A stretch of DNA of 64,000 nt. Source: Clavelina lepadiformis (lineage: Eukaryota; Chordata; Ascidiacea; Aplousobranchia; Clavelinidae). The notes beneath the pieces are model-generated. The model was not told the DNA's origin. It saw nothing but the letters and a program-made list of their open reading frames with translations, and did not search any database. The stretch covers positions 23,126,001 to 23,190,000 of the forward strand of contig NC_135242.1 of the NCBI RefSeq assembly GCF_947623445.1, given 5' to 3'. Both the position numbers and the translations under genes were made by a program. Positions 34,204 to 45,952 of the stretch are shown here, piece after piece (the first letter of the stretch is position 1; every line of letters begins with the position of its first letter).

Positions 34204-36962
34204 CCTCGGCTTTGAATCATGAAGTTTCCTGTTTGAGAGCCCCCCCCCCCCATTCTCATGACCCGCAATCCGGTTCCCGCGGAAATACGCTGGAAATTGC
34301 ACCCATGTGGAATCGACATGCACAATCAGTTGAAAAGTTTTTGTATTTGATAATTTATCATTACCGGCCCTGTAAGATAATTTTTACAACTAAGCTAGTT
34401 ATAAATAGTTACCACACAAGAAATTATGCTCATGGGCGTCATTCCTCGTGGGATGCAATGCCAGACTGCAGAGTATGGCAGTTTTTGCCGAGATCTCGGT
34501 GGCGTGAAAGCAAAATCCCTGTGTACAAGGAAGCAGCCGGTGTGCACCACAACTCAAGGTTCAAGTACGTCTCTGTGTTTAAACAACCTAGGGTTTGTTC
34601 ATGCCATACTCTGCAGTCTGGATGCCGTGGTTGCCCCACAATCCACATTACCACGCTGCCATATTGCATGTGATTTGTTCACTTTTAATGGCCATGTTTT
34701 ATCATTAACATATTTCTTTGACTGATTTCGTTAACTGCTGTTATGCACTTCACAAAATATGTAAAAATCAGTTTTTATTACATTGTTTTATGACCAATCT
34801 TGTCTACAGTTAGAAAATTGCGGAGTTTTACCAATGCATGCAGTCTCATCGTGCCATATGTTGCAGTATAATCAAGTTCCCAGTAGTTTTTGTACGAGAA
34901 ACGATTATTTTTTTGCACCACTACCAATTTTCTTTACTGCTGTAATACTACATAATGCCATGTACAACAACATTCATTCATATATATACAGTATATACGC
35001 TATTCACTCTTCTTAAAGGAATGCAGCACTTTATACTTATATTATTTCTTATTGGTGTTTTATTGTGTGTTATATTTTGTACCCATATAAATATAATCAG
35101 GACAAAAATTCCTGACTTATTCTACTGTAAATATGGGCCACGCTATGTATCACAACTTCATCACAGTCCTGCACGAGAGCAACGTCTCAAGTTTACGAGC
35201 TTAGCAGCTTTAAGTAGAGTGAGTGAGAGAAAATCTATTTTTAATTGTAGAAAGTCATAGACTGAGAATTATATTGACTTTTGGCAAACCAGACGAATGG
35301 AGTTTGTTTGCATCAACGTTGAACTTGATTCGGACCAGATTCACAAAAATGCCATTTTGTAAGACATTGGTTGGAGATAAGCCTAAACTGTTTTTAACTG
35401 CTGTTCAACTTGATGTAATGTCCTTGGGCAAAGCAATAAAGGAGATTGCTTTTGCTTAGTGGTCTTGTTAAGCGGTTTCATTTCTGTCCAAGTCCACAAA
35501 AAAATCGAACATATGTTTTTTTAATGTTAGGGAACATGTCCTCTACATCTTTCAACAGTGTAGCTGTTTCGTTGTTTGTGTTATTTTGGCCTTAAATTCG
35601 TTAATCTTACGAAATATTTTCTAGGTTTGGTGGCTTTATATTATTTATTTACGCATGTTTTAAGCCTTGCCCTTGCCGCTTTTTCCTGCTCGTTAACTGT
35701 TTGTGAGTAGCCTATGTGTTTTTATTGTCCTATAACTACAACGGTTACCATCGTAACTATCGCTCCGCACAGTAAGTGGCGAAAAATAAACAACACAATA
35801 CAAAAATAGGATGCTTCCATTTGGACAAGCACGAAAACAAACTCGGTGACTTCGAGCGATGAAAAAATCATAGTCAAATTTTAGTCGTGTGAAAATTTTA
35901 CTTGTAGGCTATTCCTTACCATAAGAATTACTTAACAAGCAAGAAATGTGAACACGTAACAAATTTGTTTGTATCAAACCTCAAACCTCAAACACAATTT
36001 ATTCTTTTTAATGTCCAACGTGTTAAAATAGACTGCGACAAAAGCAAAATAAGACAAAGGCAATAGTCATTTTTGAAATGCTCTATGCAAAACTATGCAT
36101 TTGTCTTCCATGCATCATTTTGCCAAGGTGATTCAGTTCACAGAAGGGGTTTGTTAAACTGTATAGTACAATTTGTCGCAAATGTCGAAGAGAGAGACGG
36201 ATTTGATCGCGTGAATCACCTGACTTTCTGACGAATCAACAAAGTCTTACCACGTGATTGAATGTTCTCGAACAGTGCATTGTGTTTGTTTGCTAAGTAG
36301 GGAAATAACCGTCATCGAAAGACGGGTTTTTCCATTCTGGAATATACCCGACTATCTGTACTGGGCTAGTCTGTACATTGTCAATTGTACAGTCCTAACA
36401 GGCTGCAGTTGGTAACAAAAGTAATCAATACAGTGTCGCTTTATGCTGGCAATAGCTTATGCTCAGGTTATACTAAATTGAGTCTGTTTTAAGGCAGAAA
36501 ACACGGAGTTTAAAGTTGTTCAAAGAACTTTCCTCAATCTGATAATAAATATTTCGATACTATACGAAATGATACCAGGAACTGTAGAAAATGTCATGTA
36601 TATCGATGCATTTGTATCCATTGCAAAAGTTAGGCAATGTGTTTTTGACATACAGCGTGGTGATTTAAAGCAAATTGCTCATTGTATTGGCCTCTCAGCT
36701 GCGGTGAGCTTATAAGGGCTGAAGGATGATTGTAATTTTGTCTTAAAATCACTTTTTTGAAAAGTATAATATGAACGTTGGGTTGACGTTACTTATAAAC
36801 TTTGTCAGGTATCCAGTGCATTAAGAGAACTATTATTATAGTAACTATTGTTATATGAAAGCTATGTTATATAATGAACGCTGTGATACATACTTATTTC
36901 CTATGCATTAAAAGAAAGACGCATGTAATTTGCAAAATTTGCTTTCCTGAGAATATTTCTCC
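34204..36962. other. Intergenic between the two kinase genes
   Basis: This should hold the 3' UTR of the first kinase gene and the promoter of the second. Visible structure: a run of 12 C's near 34241 and an exact 20-bp inverted repeat (34461-34480 / 34602-34621). An open frame at 35223-35459 (FGKPDEWSLFASTLNLIR) has no recognised match. Confidence 0.5.
34461..34621. repeat. Perfect 20-bp inverted repeat with 121-bp spacer
   Basis: CCAGACTGCAGAGTATGGCA at 34461-34480 is the exact reverse complement of 34602-34621. Flanking bases match only weakly, so this is either a hairpin or the remnant of a small inverted-repeat element. Confidence 0.85.
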
Positions 36963-39900
36963 ATGCTTCCTTCATCCCTTCCAAGTTATGAAGCCAGTTC
37001 ACTGCAGACAAGTGAAAATGAAGATGATTTGATTGGCCACGGGAGTTTTGCTTATGTTCGAAAATGTGAGAATCCAGAACTGGGTGTTGTTGTTGCAAAG
37101 TGTTTCAGCATTGAAGGTTCGTCAGGGAAACACAAAAATGCATTTGAAAAGTAAGGTTCTGAAAATGCGGATGTATTAATACAAGTTGGGGAGAGTTAGA
37201 ATGACTTTACTCTACTAAATTGTTGTTTTTGACGTTTGTGATACAACATTTCTTACTGCATTATCTTTAAAATAAAGTTTAATCTAGAAGAATGATTTAG
37301 AGATTCAGTTATATCTAAAATTTTACTTCTAAAACTTTTTGTAGCATTTGTGAAACTTTTTGTTGGTTTTTCGACATATATAGTATCACTGAGAAAGTAT
37401 TCATAAAATGCCTTGAAACTGTTGAAAAAAACTGCTGTTAAACTGTTGAAACTATTTTAAGGGTCGCTCGAGAGGTCACGATTCTTGCTCATTTAAAACA
37501 CAAAAATATCATTCGCATATTTGGCACCACAAAATGGTCAAAATGCATCGGAATTATTATGGAATATGCCAATAACAGTAACCTCGAAGATATTCTGCTG
37601 GAATACATCGACTTGGATATACCCTGGGCTCTTCGACTTCGATTTACCGATGATGTCGCTAACGGCTTGAAATATTTGCACCATGGTGATTCAAAAAGGG
37701 CATTTGTTCACGGCGATCTTAAACCACAAAATATTTTACTTGATTCCGATCTAGTGGCCAAACTAGCAGATTTTGGTTCCATGAACATTCGAAAAGCTAC
37801 AGGGGCTTTATCCGGTTCAATAAGTGTGACTTCATCCACTCAACATACACCACTTTATTCAGCACCTGAACTTTTAAAGGATCCAACTGACCAAAGACAA
37901 CCAAGCATGGATGTATATAGGTGATATTGAATTGCTATAGAACCTGCGACATGGTCATTCTGAGTAATTCACTTAAGAACATTTGGTGAAGTGTTTGTGA
38001 TGTCATTGTCCACATTCTTTGTAAGTTTATGGCAAACGAAAATATAAGCATTTGTTTTTCACAGCTTAGGAATGGTCATTTATGAGATTGTAACAAGACA
38101 CGGAGCTTATGGTGGTTGTCCAGGTATTATCCAGAATCTGATCAAGGAGTGTGGTCAAAAACCAGATCTGAAACATGTTCAAAAAGTGAAATCTGAATTG
38201 CAAGACAAGCCTCAAGACTTCATGATGTTTCAGTTGCTTGAAACTCTCATGGAGCAATGCTGGAATTTTGAAGCTAACAGTCGTCCAGATATAAACGAAG
38301 GTGACAATATTAGGGGCTAAGATGTTTACTTGTTTAGGTTGTGCAGAAACAAGCTGTCAACGCATGCTCTACACGTAATGCTTCTAATTCTTACGGTTTT
38401 ATTTTTCTTACCATGTTTGCAGTCCATCATAAAACAAACACAAAATGTCAAGAGGTGTTAAAGGAAGTGACAGATTCCTTCGAAAATATTAAAAATGAAC
38501 TCAACAAAAAATTAAAGAACAATGTGAGTGGAAGAAAGACGGCTCTGTGCAACTTCGCACCACCCTTTGACAAAGCCTTCAAAAACGACCAAGCTTGTAA
38601 GAACTTGTTATATTCGAAAAGTGGTTCCCAACTATCTATCACTATCACTATCTTGCCATTTACAGAACTAAAAGATATATTTTCCCACTGTCATTAACAT
38701 GTTGTTTTTTTGCAATTATTGCATATATTTGTAATTTGCATTTAGCTCATTCAGATGCATTTGAATCAATTCAGTCTTGTACAGAAGTTCCGAAAGAAGT
38801 TCGACAACAAACGTCATCACAAGCAAAAGCTGACCAAAGTAAAAAGTAGAACCTGATAAACTTTTTTGCCTTACTTTATGACAAATCATTTACAGTACTA
38901 GCATGAAAAAGTAAAATTCCCAAATATTTTTGTTATGGGCACTGTTGCTCATTATCAGTTCCAAAGTTATTTCGAGTCAATAATTTCACCGGTGCTGACA
39001 TATTCACTGAATAGGTGAGGACGTCAGTGGGTTGAAGAGACACATACTTGAGACTTTGGAACGTTCTTATCCACAAGCAGTTCCTCTAACGATTATATCA
39101 AAGACGTCCCCTTGTAAGAAGAAAGAAGTCAATCATGTAATACTTAATATTTGTTTGAAATATCAGATCTTTATTTTAAGTAATCTTGTAATATTTTTTC
39201 CGAATAAAGCGGATGTGGGTTTCACAACTTAACGTCAGTCACAAGTTCAACCATTTAAATGACTAACTGCTGTTAAGTTTACTTTCTACCGAGTTTAAGT
39301 GTAGGAAGGAATTGTAGATGCCACGTTACTTTTCACCGAATTTAAACTGATTTTGTAGATGCACCATATTACTGTATTACTATTTTATAAAAATATAAAA
39401 TACATTCTTGGCAGAGTATCAAACATTGTTTTCACTCTTGTTTGTACCAGCTTTTGTATGCAATGAAACAAGAAGGATTTGTTGAAAAAACAAAAGCCCA
39501 ACCCCCGGAATGGAAGCTTGTGAAAGACCAAACTCTATCACACCAATATAAGGAAAATACGCATGGGGCAGCATCAAGTGTTGCTGAAGAGATCAAAGAT
39601 CTTTCCGCTGGTGTACAGAGCTTGGCATTTTCCAACCCTCCTCCAAACAACAATCAAAAGATAGGAAATGGTGAAACACTGATGAATACCGTTAAAATTT
39701 TTTATTGTAAATCCTTGGAAAACCTGATTTTTCCCAATGAAAAAACGTTGTTCTTATTTTGCATTTCAGGTGGATCTTTGGAAGAAACTTTGTTATCCAT
39801 CTTGGAATCAAAATACCCTAATGCAGTCCCGCTACTAGATATTGTGAAGCAGAGTGACCAAGAAAGAAAGACGGTCAACAAAGTGAGTAAAATGAAGTTC

Positions 39901-40046
39901 CTACTTCAGTTTATGATTTGGTGAAAACTGTCCAGTGCCATGGAATCCAGTGGAATATCATTTTCTAGGCTCTCTATGGAATGGAAAATCGGGATCTTGT
40001 AAGAAAGACACAAAAATCGCCGCCACATTGGTGTCTGATAAAATGA
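36963..40046 (+). CDS. RIPK-like kinase with two C-terminal Z-alpha (Z-DNA/Z-RNA-binding) domains
   Basis: Nine exons give about 558 aa: 36963-37150, 37462-37920, 38065-38300, 38423-38596, 38747-38838, 39020-39136, 39451-39670, 39770-39882, 39969-40046. Residues 1-294 are a kinase closely related to the upstream gene: GHGSFAYV loop, VVAKCF lysine, [29 protein letters not shown] linker follows (PPFDKAF, as PFEKGL in the neighbour). Z-alpha 1 (about 384-445) has GLKRHILETLE, KKKEVNH, LLYAM and QPPEWKLV. Z-alpha 2 (about 496-558) has EETLLSILESKYP, KTVNK, ALYGM, SPPHWCLIK and ends at the stop. The Asn, Tyr, Pro-Pro and Trp that contact Z-form nucleic acid in ADAR1 and ZBP1 are present in both. 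The frame of exon 38747-38838 is the only doubtful part: two phase solutions exist. The likely role is a Z-nucleic-acid-triggered kinase (inference). Confidence 0.88.
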
Positions 40047-41017
40047 GAAAAATCATTCGACGCAGCAAAAGGTCAGGAACAGCGTAAAGATCACTGCAAA
40101 CTTTTGTCACATAATCTACCTATCATGCTCTTCACGGAATACGTAGCCTGCGAGTTTTGGATGACAGCACGATCTAAACAAAGGTTGCTCATACCCTGAC
40201 ATCTAGTGATCTGGCTGCGACGAAGAAGAAGAAGAAGCCTTTCCGGGTTTATTGAAGTATATTCATTCTCCTATCTTTCTACTGCATTGAAATTTATATT
40301 TTATTAATATACTATCAGCAAATTACAATCACGAAATATTTTATACAATGTTGTAATCAAACAAATTCATTTTGCGCTCATCCAATACTGTGCAATCTGG
40401 TATCATATACGATTGTTACGATGTTGTGCTCACGTCATTATTGTTTTATGATTTCTAATAGCGTTATAATTTTGACTTCCACGTAATACCTACAGTAGTT
40501 GTGAAACAATAATCGCATTATTACGGAAATATTGGTAAAAAGCTGGAAGCTTAGAGTTACACTGAAGTGCAGCCATGACCTCCTTCAATGAATTTATAAA
40601 AATATTTCATTACTTGGAGGAAAAATACAATAGGATACAAATACAGCCCAGGATACAATTGCAGCAACAAGCACGAGGAACAGACGTGAAAAATATTTCA
40701 CTAAAAATATCTCAATTAAAAACCTTCAATCTACACAATAAACAGAAACTAGTTCATTCTAAACCTTACACTATGTGACAGTAATAAAAAATCTTTAACC
40801 ATCCAATCTATAAAAGAGCTGGAACTTTTTGACATGCTTCTTGGAATGAAACGCAAAAACAAAATCTGAAGCAAAATAGCAACACTCGTGTCACAAAAGC
40901 AATTATAGTGAACAAAATTGTTGCCGGGGAAAAGGTTCCGAAAAAAAAACAGATCTCGTCCAAATTACCCTGACATGTCCAAGGCGTAGCTTTGTCCAAT
41001 GAGGGTTTAACTAGGTG
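40047..41017. other. Intergenic between convergent genes
   Basis: This stretch lies between the stop of the Z-alpha kinase (+) and the stop of MAD2L2 (-), so it should hold both 3' UTRs. A GAAGAAGAAGAAG run occurs near 40224. No further gene is seen. Confidence 0.5.
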
Positions 41018-43488
41018 CTATGAGCAGTTGGGCGCCTGTAACACAAAAAGCTGCATCTTCATGAAGGGTGAGTCTGTTAGAGACTTCAGAGGAACGAGTT
41101 TTTCATTTTTTGGTTCGTCCACGTCTTCTTGAACCCACTTCAACTTTGGATTTGATTCGTATATTAAGTCTAACGCTGATCCACCTTGAACGTGAACAAC
41201 TACCTAGAAAAATATCTAATGTGACATTAACTTATAAACTTATTTATCTAGAACAGGGATGTCCAACCTGCGGCCCGCCTGAGATTTTTGTGCGGCCCGC
41301 TAGTCATTTTCACTCCAAAAGTATGTACTTCATGTACCCATTTTTCTTGAAATTTAATAGGTTTTGCGGCCCATTCAATTATTTCAAGTGACAATGCGGC
41401 CCACTATAATAAAAGGTTGGACATCCCTGATCTAGAACAAGTTATTGTACATTTTCCAACCGTTTAGACCAAGCAATTACTACTAAGTACCATGAAATCT
41501 CAACTATAAATATGTGTCACACAAAACTTCAGTCGAAAAACTAAAAACTTATAATAGAGTTATAGTCGAAAAATCATGAACAGTTATGTCATGAATCAAT
41601 ATCAAATGTCGTCAAGCGGTTGCTATTGTCAACAATAGATATCACATGTTAGCTCATAAACATTTTTGTTTGACTAAATGATCACATTTCCATTTGGTTA
41701 AAATTAGTTTGGTAACAATTTTTCATGCAAAAAAGCGCGATACAACATATACATGAATTTTATGACATCACAAATCGATCATATGAACCTCAAATCTGGA
41801 GCTCTTGGAATCGTATTCAAACTTTCCATCATAGGAGGATATCCGAAGAAGTGCATCTCTTAATGATACTTCTATGTTAATCATGTATTCATCTTCACTG
41901 GAAATTGTGCAAGCATATTCCCATAAGTTGAAACAAATAATAATTAATCTTTCATGCTTGCCATGTCTACCACAATTATTGCTTACCTTACGTTGCCTGA
42001 CGCAGTTACGTTATTAAGTTCAAAGACAAATTTTTCAACCGGTGTGTCATCGGTCAGAATATTCAGAACAACCCTTCGGATGACATTCTAAATAATTACC
42101 AAGTGAAAATTTGTGAGCAGAACTCCTGTTTTGCATTGGTGATTTTTGGCAAGAAGCAATCAACTGAAGACAATCATGAGTTCTTATTGGTAAACTTAAG
42201 AAACTTTTACCTCCGCCACGAGTGGTTTGAGAGATTTTACGACATTCTTGATATAATCTCGTAACCCTGGATGCCAAGCAATAAACACAGGTACTTCATA
42301 CTTCTTTCTCTTTGAAAAAACACCTCTTGGGTAAAGTTTTCGGTAATAAAGTATTTGATGGATTGCCACTTCTAGGAAGTCACAAGTGACATGGGAAGAC
42401 ACTGAAAAATCAAACAAACTACCTTAAACATAAAATTTTAAATGCTATTTCATGCTGTGCTTTTGCCAATTATTAAAACGATGTTTTGTTGATTGCGCAA
42501 AACCCACCATGCATAAACATACAAGTCTTTCAAGGAAATACAGTAGAGCATAAACAGGAACAGATAAATAACGAGCATGTTGGCAAATAAATAAACACAT
42601 ACATACATTGGGATCTCGTTAATGCGAACTACTTTATCCCGTGAGAATTGTGTGAGATAGGTACATGTAGATAGGTACACGCCATACATGTAGCTAATAA
42701 GAATCCACTGTATATACATGTATGTATGTATGTAACTGCTGCTATATTGTACATTACTGTCTATGCCAGGGCTTCCCAAACTGGGGGTCGCGACCCCGCA
42801 AGGGGTCGCGTAACGAACTTCAGGGGTCGCAGAGCGTATACCAATTTTACACGAAGTACAAAATACAATCAAAACAAAATATACTTCCAGCCTAATAAAC
42901 ATAGAAACCGCCTTGAGACCAGCATTAACAGATATTGAGCCACGGCTGGACTTGCTTTGTAGCAGAAAGCAGTCGGACCAATCACACTGAATAAATGTGT
43001 GTGCTTTTTTGTTTGCAGTAGCCTACATACGTGTAAAGTAGTAAGTAGGCTTTGAGTACTGGTGGCTTGAATTCAGTCTTTGCATCTCAATAAATGTCAC
43101 TAATGACTAATGTATATTTCGCACTGCTTATCAATTTAAACGTGAAGGGTCGCGGAAAACTTCAGAAGTTTGAAAGGGGTCGCGAGCAAAAAAGTTTGGG
43201 AAGCCCTGGTCTATGCAACTATGTTGTAAGAGAAGCTGCAGCCAAGGATTTTGAGATAAGATGAAATCAAAAAAGCTTACAATCCTTCAAAGACGCCTCC
43301 GTGAGCGTGTTGTCCTCGTTGGTCACCAACTTGAGTGGAGGAGTTGGTGGTGACGACACGATCGGCGAAGATGGTGGAAAGTCGATCGGTGAAACTCGAG
43401 CCAAGGAGGGAGCAGGTTTCAGAGCAGCTTGTTCCTGATTCAGAGGAAAGAATTCCTCGTCGTCGTCTTCATCGATATCCACGTCCAT
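41018..43488 (-). CDS. MAD2L2: MAD2L2 (REV7) HORMA-domain protein
   Basis: Five phase-matched exons, 43488-43281, 42401-42211, 42087-41987, 41897-41789 and 41203-41018, give about 264 aa. REV7 is the HORMA adaptor of DNA polymerase zeta (binding REV3), of shieldin, and an inhibitor of APC/C. Recognisable parts are CDFLEVAIHQILYYRKLYP, FSKRKKYEVPV, HPGLRDYI, VEKFVFEL, LRDALLRISS, VVVHVQGG and the safety-belt end KLVPLKSLTDSPFMKMQLFV. The human protein has 211 aa; the extra length is an acidic, Pro/Ser-rich N-terminal extension in the first exon (DVDIDEDDDEEFF, PPSSPIVSSPPTPP). The last donor (gttcat) is weak. Introns 1 and 4 hold hAT-type MITEs. Confidence 0.9.
41254..41429. mobile_element. 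hAT-type MITE in the last intron of MAD2L2
   Basis: CAGGGATGTCCAACCTGCGG at the left and AAAGGTTGGACATCCCTG at the right are inverted. Both sides carry ATCTAGAA (41246-41253 and 41430-41437). The 176-bp element repeats GCGGCCC motifs and is noncoding. Confidence 0.9.
42767..43208. mobile_element. hAT-type MITE in the first intron of MAD2L2
   Basis: CAGGGCTTCCCAAACTGGGG and AAGTTTGGGAAGCCCTG form the inverted ends of a 442-bp element with GGGGTCGCG motifs. The 8-bp duplication GTCTATGC flanks it exactly (42759-42766 and 43209-43216). Confidence 0.9.
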
Positions 43489-45016
43489 AATTAACAATAT
43501 ACCACTTGAGTTGCATACGGCACGCAGTGATTTAAATATTGTGCATGAAACAAGTCTTTATCTTTTTAGTTGCTAAAACACCATAATTAGTAAAATAGTT
43601 AGTACACTATGACAATGATCATAAGATCTACTTCGCTTGCTTTGTAATTTGCAAGCGATCAAACTCAGATACCAACTTAATTTGAATTGTGCATTGTAAC
43701 ACAAAATTCCAACCATAAAAATTTAAGTGTAAATTTCATGTTTGTAAAACATAGCTATCAGCTTTGTAGTATCAATATTTTTTACAAGTATTCAATCTGT
43801 GACATATTAACAGATATTGATTCTAGCACAATTTTGCACTGAAGGCAACTAAGTATGTTTCTTAGATTTTTCAAGTTATGCAAGGGAAGGGGGAATAAAA
43901 TATATGCAATTCTTAACAATTCTAAACAAGACTCTTGCCGAACTGAGCAAATCAAAACAAGAAGATTTAAAAATTAACGTATTAAACCAAACATACCTAA
44001 ATAAAACAGACAGTGATGATGAAGAAATTTATAAATCAGAAAAAGTTTTGGTTGATTTCATTCCTAGTTTACTGTACGACAAATATAAGGCTTTGATATT
44101 TTTATTGAAAAACTGACTTTTTTGTTGGTTTAAGAACAAACTAGTGCAAATGTTACCGGGTTAAACAAAAGTATAACTGTGTCACTGTGTGGGTCAAACT
44201 TATAAGAAAATTGATCTGTCCTGAATTGATCAATCTGATTGTGTTTTTTAGCCTAATTTTGTGCAAACATGACCAAAATCTAGTAATTCTGCGTGGAATA
44301 GATATAACCTGAACTCAATCAAAAATGCAATCTGGGTTGAATACAATAATTTTCCAGATGTTCAATATTTTATATTTCGATACAGTGATTTTAATTAATT
44401 TCATGTTGCTTAAACTAATTCGATTTTGTTATTATCTAAGCAATCAAATTCATTTATTCATTTCAATTAAAATTGATAAATAAATAATTGTGTCTATATA
44501 ATTGATATTTATGACGCCTACATTTTCCTTTTTAGAAAAATCTAATTAACCAGGCTAGTTTCTTGACTGGAAAATATGACAGTTTTTGACAAAAAGTCGT
44601 GTATGTTGGGATTGTGATGGTGTGCAACATAGCTTCAACTTTGAGTTAATTATCAAAAATTGGTGGTCACAATGATACCGTAATTAAGCTACATCATTAC
44701 AAAAGCTAGTTGAAGTTAATACAAATTTGTCAGGAACTACCAGTATGTACACTAGCTCTTGTGAAATCGCATTACAGTGGTAATTTACAAAAAGTTACAG
44801 AAAGAGTTAAAAAATATAGCTTACAGAAAGTTCAGATTTATATATTTATTATATCAAGCGGAATCTTTTTGTTTTGAAAATTCCAGTTTGTTATTTTCAA
44901 ATTGCAAATACTTCAATTGTGCATTTCTTATTTGCAGTTTTCCAACTAAGAAAATTCTATACTACTGTAAATAACAGCAAAATGGAATAATTTAGCTCAT
45001 CGAATAACAACACATT
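43489..45016. other. Intergenic, AT-rich
   Basis: This lies upstream of MAD2L2 on its own strand and so includes its promoter, but no core element stands out. The open frame at 43904-44116 is low-complexity and unrecognised. Confidence 0.5.
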
Positions 45017-45020
45017 AGCT

Positions 45021-45805
45021 TGTAGAGGTTGGGGTCGTTTTAGGATGTAGAGGTTGATGCCGACAGATGCAGATACAGATGCAGAGTTTATCGGTCTTAG
45101 CTTACGTTACGTTATTGACTTAGTTAACCTACTACATTAGTATCTGACTCTATTGTTGCGTGCGGTTAGAATTCTCTAACCTTTCTGATAGCCGAACGTT
45201 CGTATTATATTATAACAAATACCGTTTGCCAGAAAAGGCTTTTATTGTAGGTGCTGTACACTTTCTCAATATTACAAATAACCGAGAACACAAGTCATGT
45301 GACTGTTTACACGATGTCTACTGATTCAATCACCACAACTACAGTAGTACGGTATTACATATGTCTATAACTTCGCGTCTGTGACTGAGGTTCTGAGGCT
45401 CTGAGGGAGTCTCACACAAAAGTTCAAGCTTATAAAACGTGCTGCGATGTGGCGGAAATATATGACAAAAAAGGCATGAACATTTCAAAGCGTGTGAACG
45501 TGAAAATCGGTGTGTTTGCAATGCAAATTAAATTTGGTTAAGTTGGAAACAGTTACTTGGAAGCGACCTGGTAACGTACTAAATAAGGAGCTTTCACACG
45601 AAGTTATTCGTAGCAAGTTTTCAAATATACCAACGGTAGTTTGCAGTGTTCTGAAAAGGCAAGTTTTAAACTCCATTTACTAGCTGGAAAACTCTTTCAT
45701 AAGAATGATGTGGCGGGACTGAAAGTTTAAAAACTCCAATTGTTCTGGAAAACACATTTCTACGAAAGACGTAAGGATTTTACAAAAGCGAGCCAAGCCG
45801 CCACA
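45021..45805 (-). repeat. 3' LTR of the gypsy-class element
   Basis: 785 bp, matching the right-hand copy. It is next to the polypurine tract at 45806-45817, which identifies it as the 3' LTR for the minus-strand coding direction. Confidence 0.92.
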
Positions 45806-45817
45806 TTCCTCCCCCGC
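45806..45817 (-). other. Polypurine tract
   Basis: The minus strand reads GCGGGGGAGGAA immediately before the 3' LTR, the expected primer for plus-strand DNA synthesis. Confidence 0.75.
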
Positions 45818-45952
45818 TACGGAAGGAAAAAGATGACAATTAACATGTAACGTACTGAAGGTGGCAATGGCGAGCAAGCACAAACAAAAACTGAAGTTAT
45901 ATACAAATGAAGGAACTGTAACATATGCTTAAAATAACTGATGGTAATATAG

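Noticed and set aside
35223..35459. 78-codon frame FGKPDEWSLFASTLNLIR... between the kinase genes
   Set aside because: No family match, no phase-compatible neighbours and no clear start context; not strong enough to call a gene.
45339..45676. Open frames of 60-63 codons, repeated at 53947-54284
   Set aside because: They lie in the LTRs and recur only because the LTRs are copies of each other.
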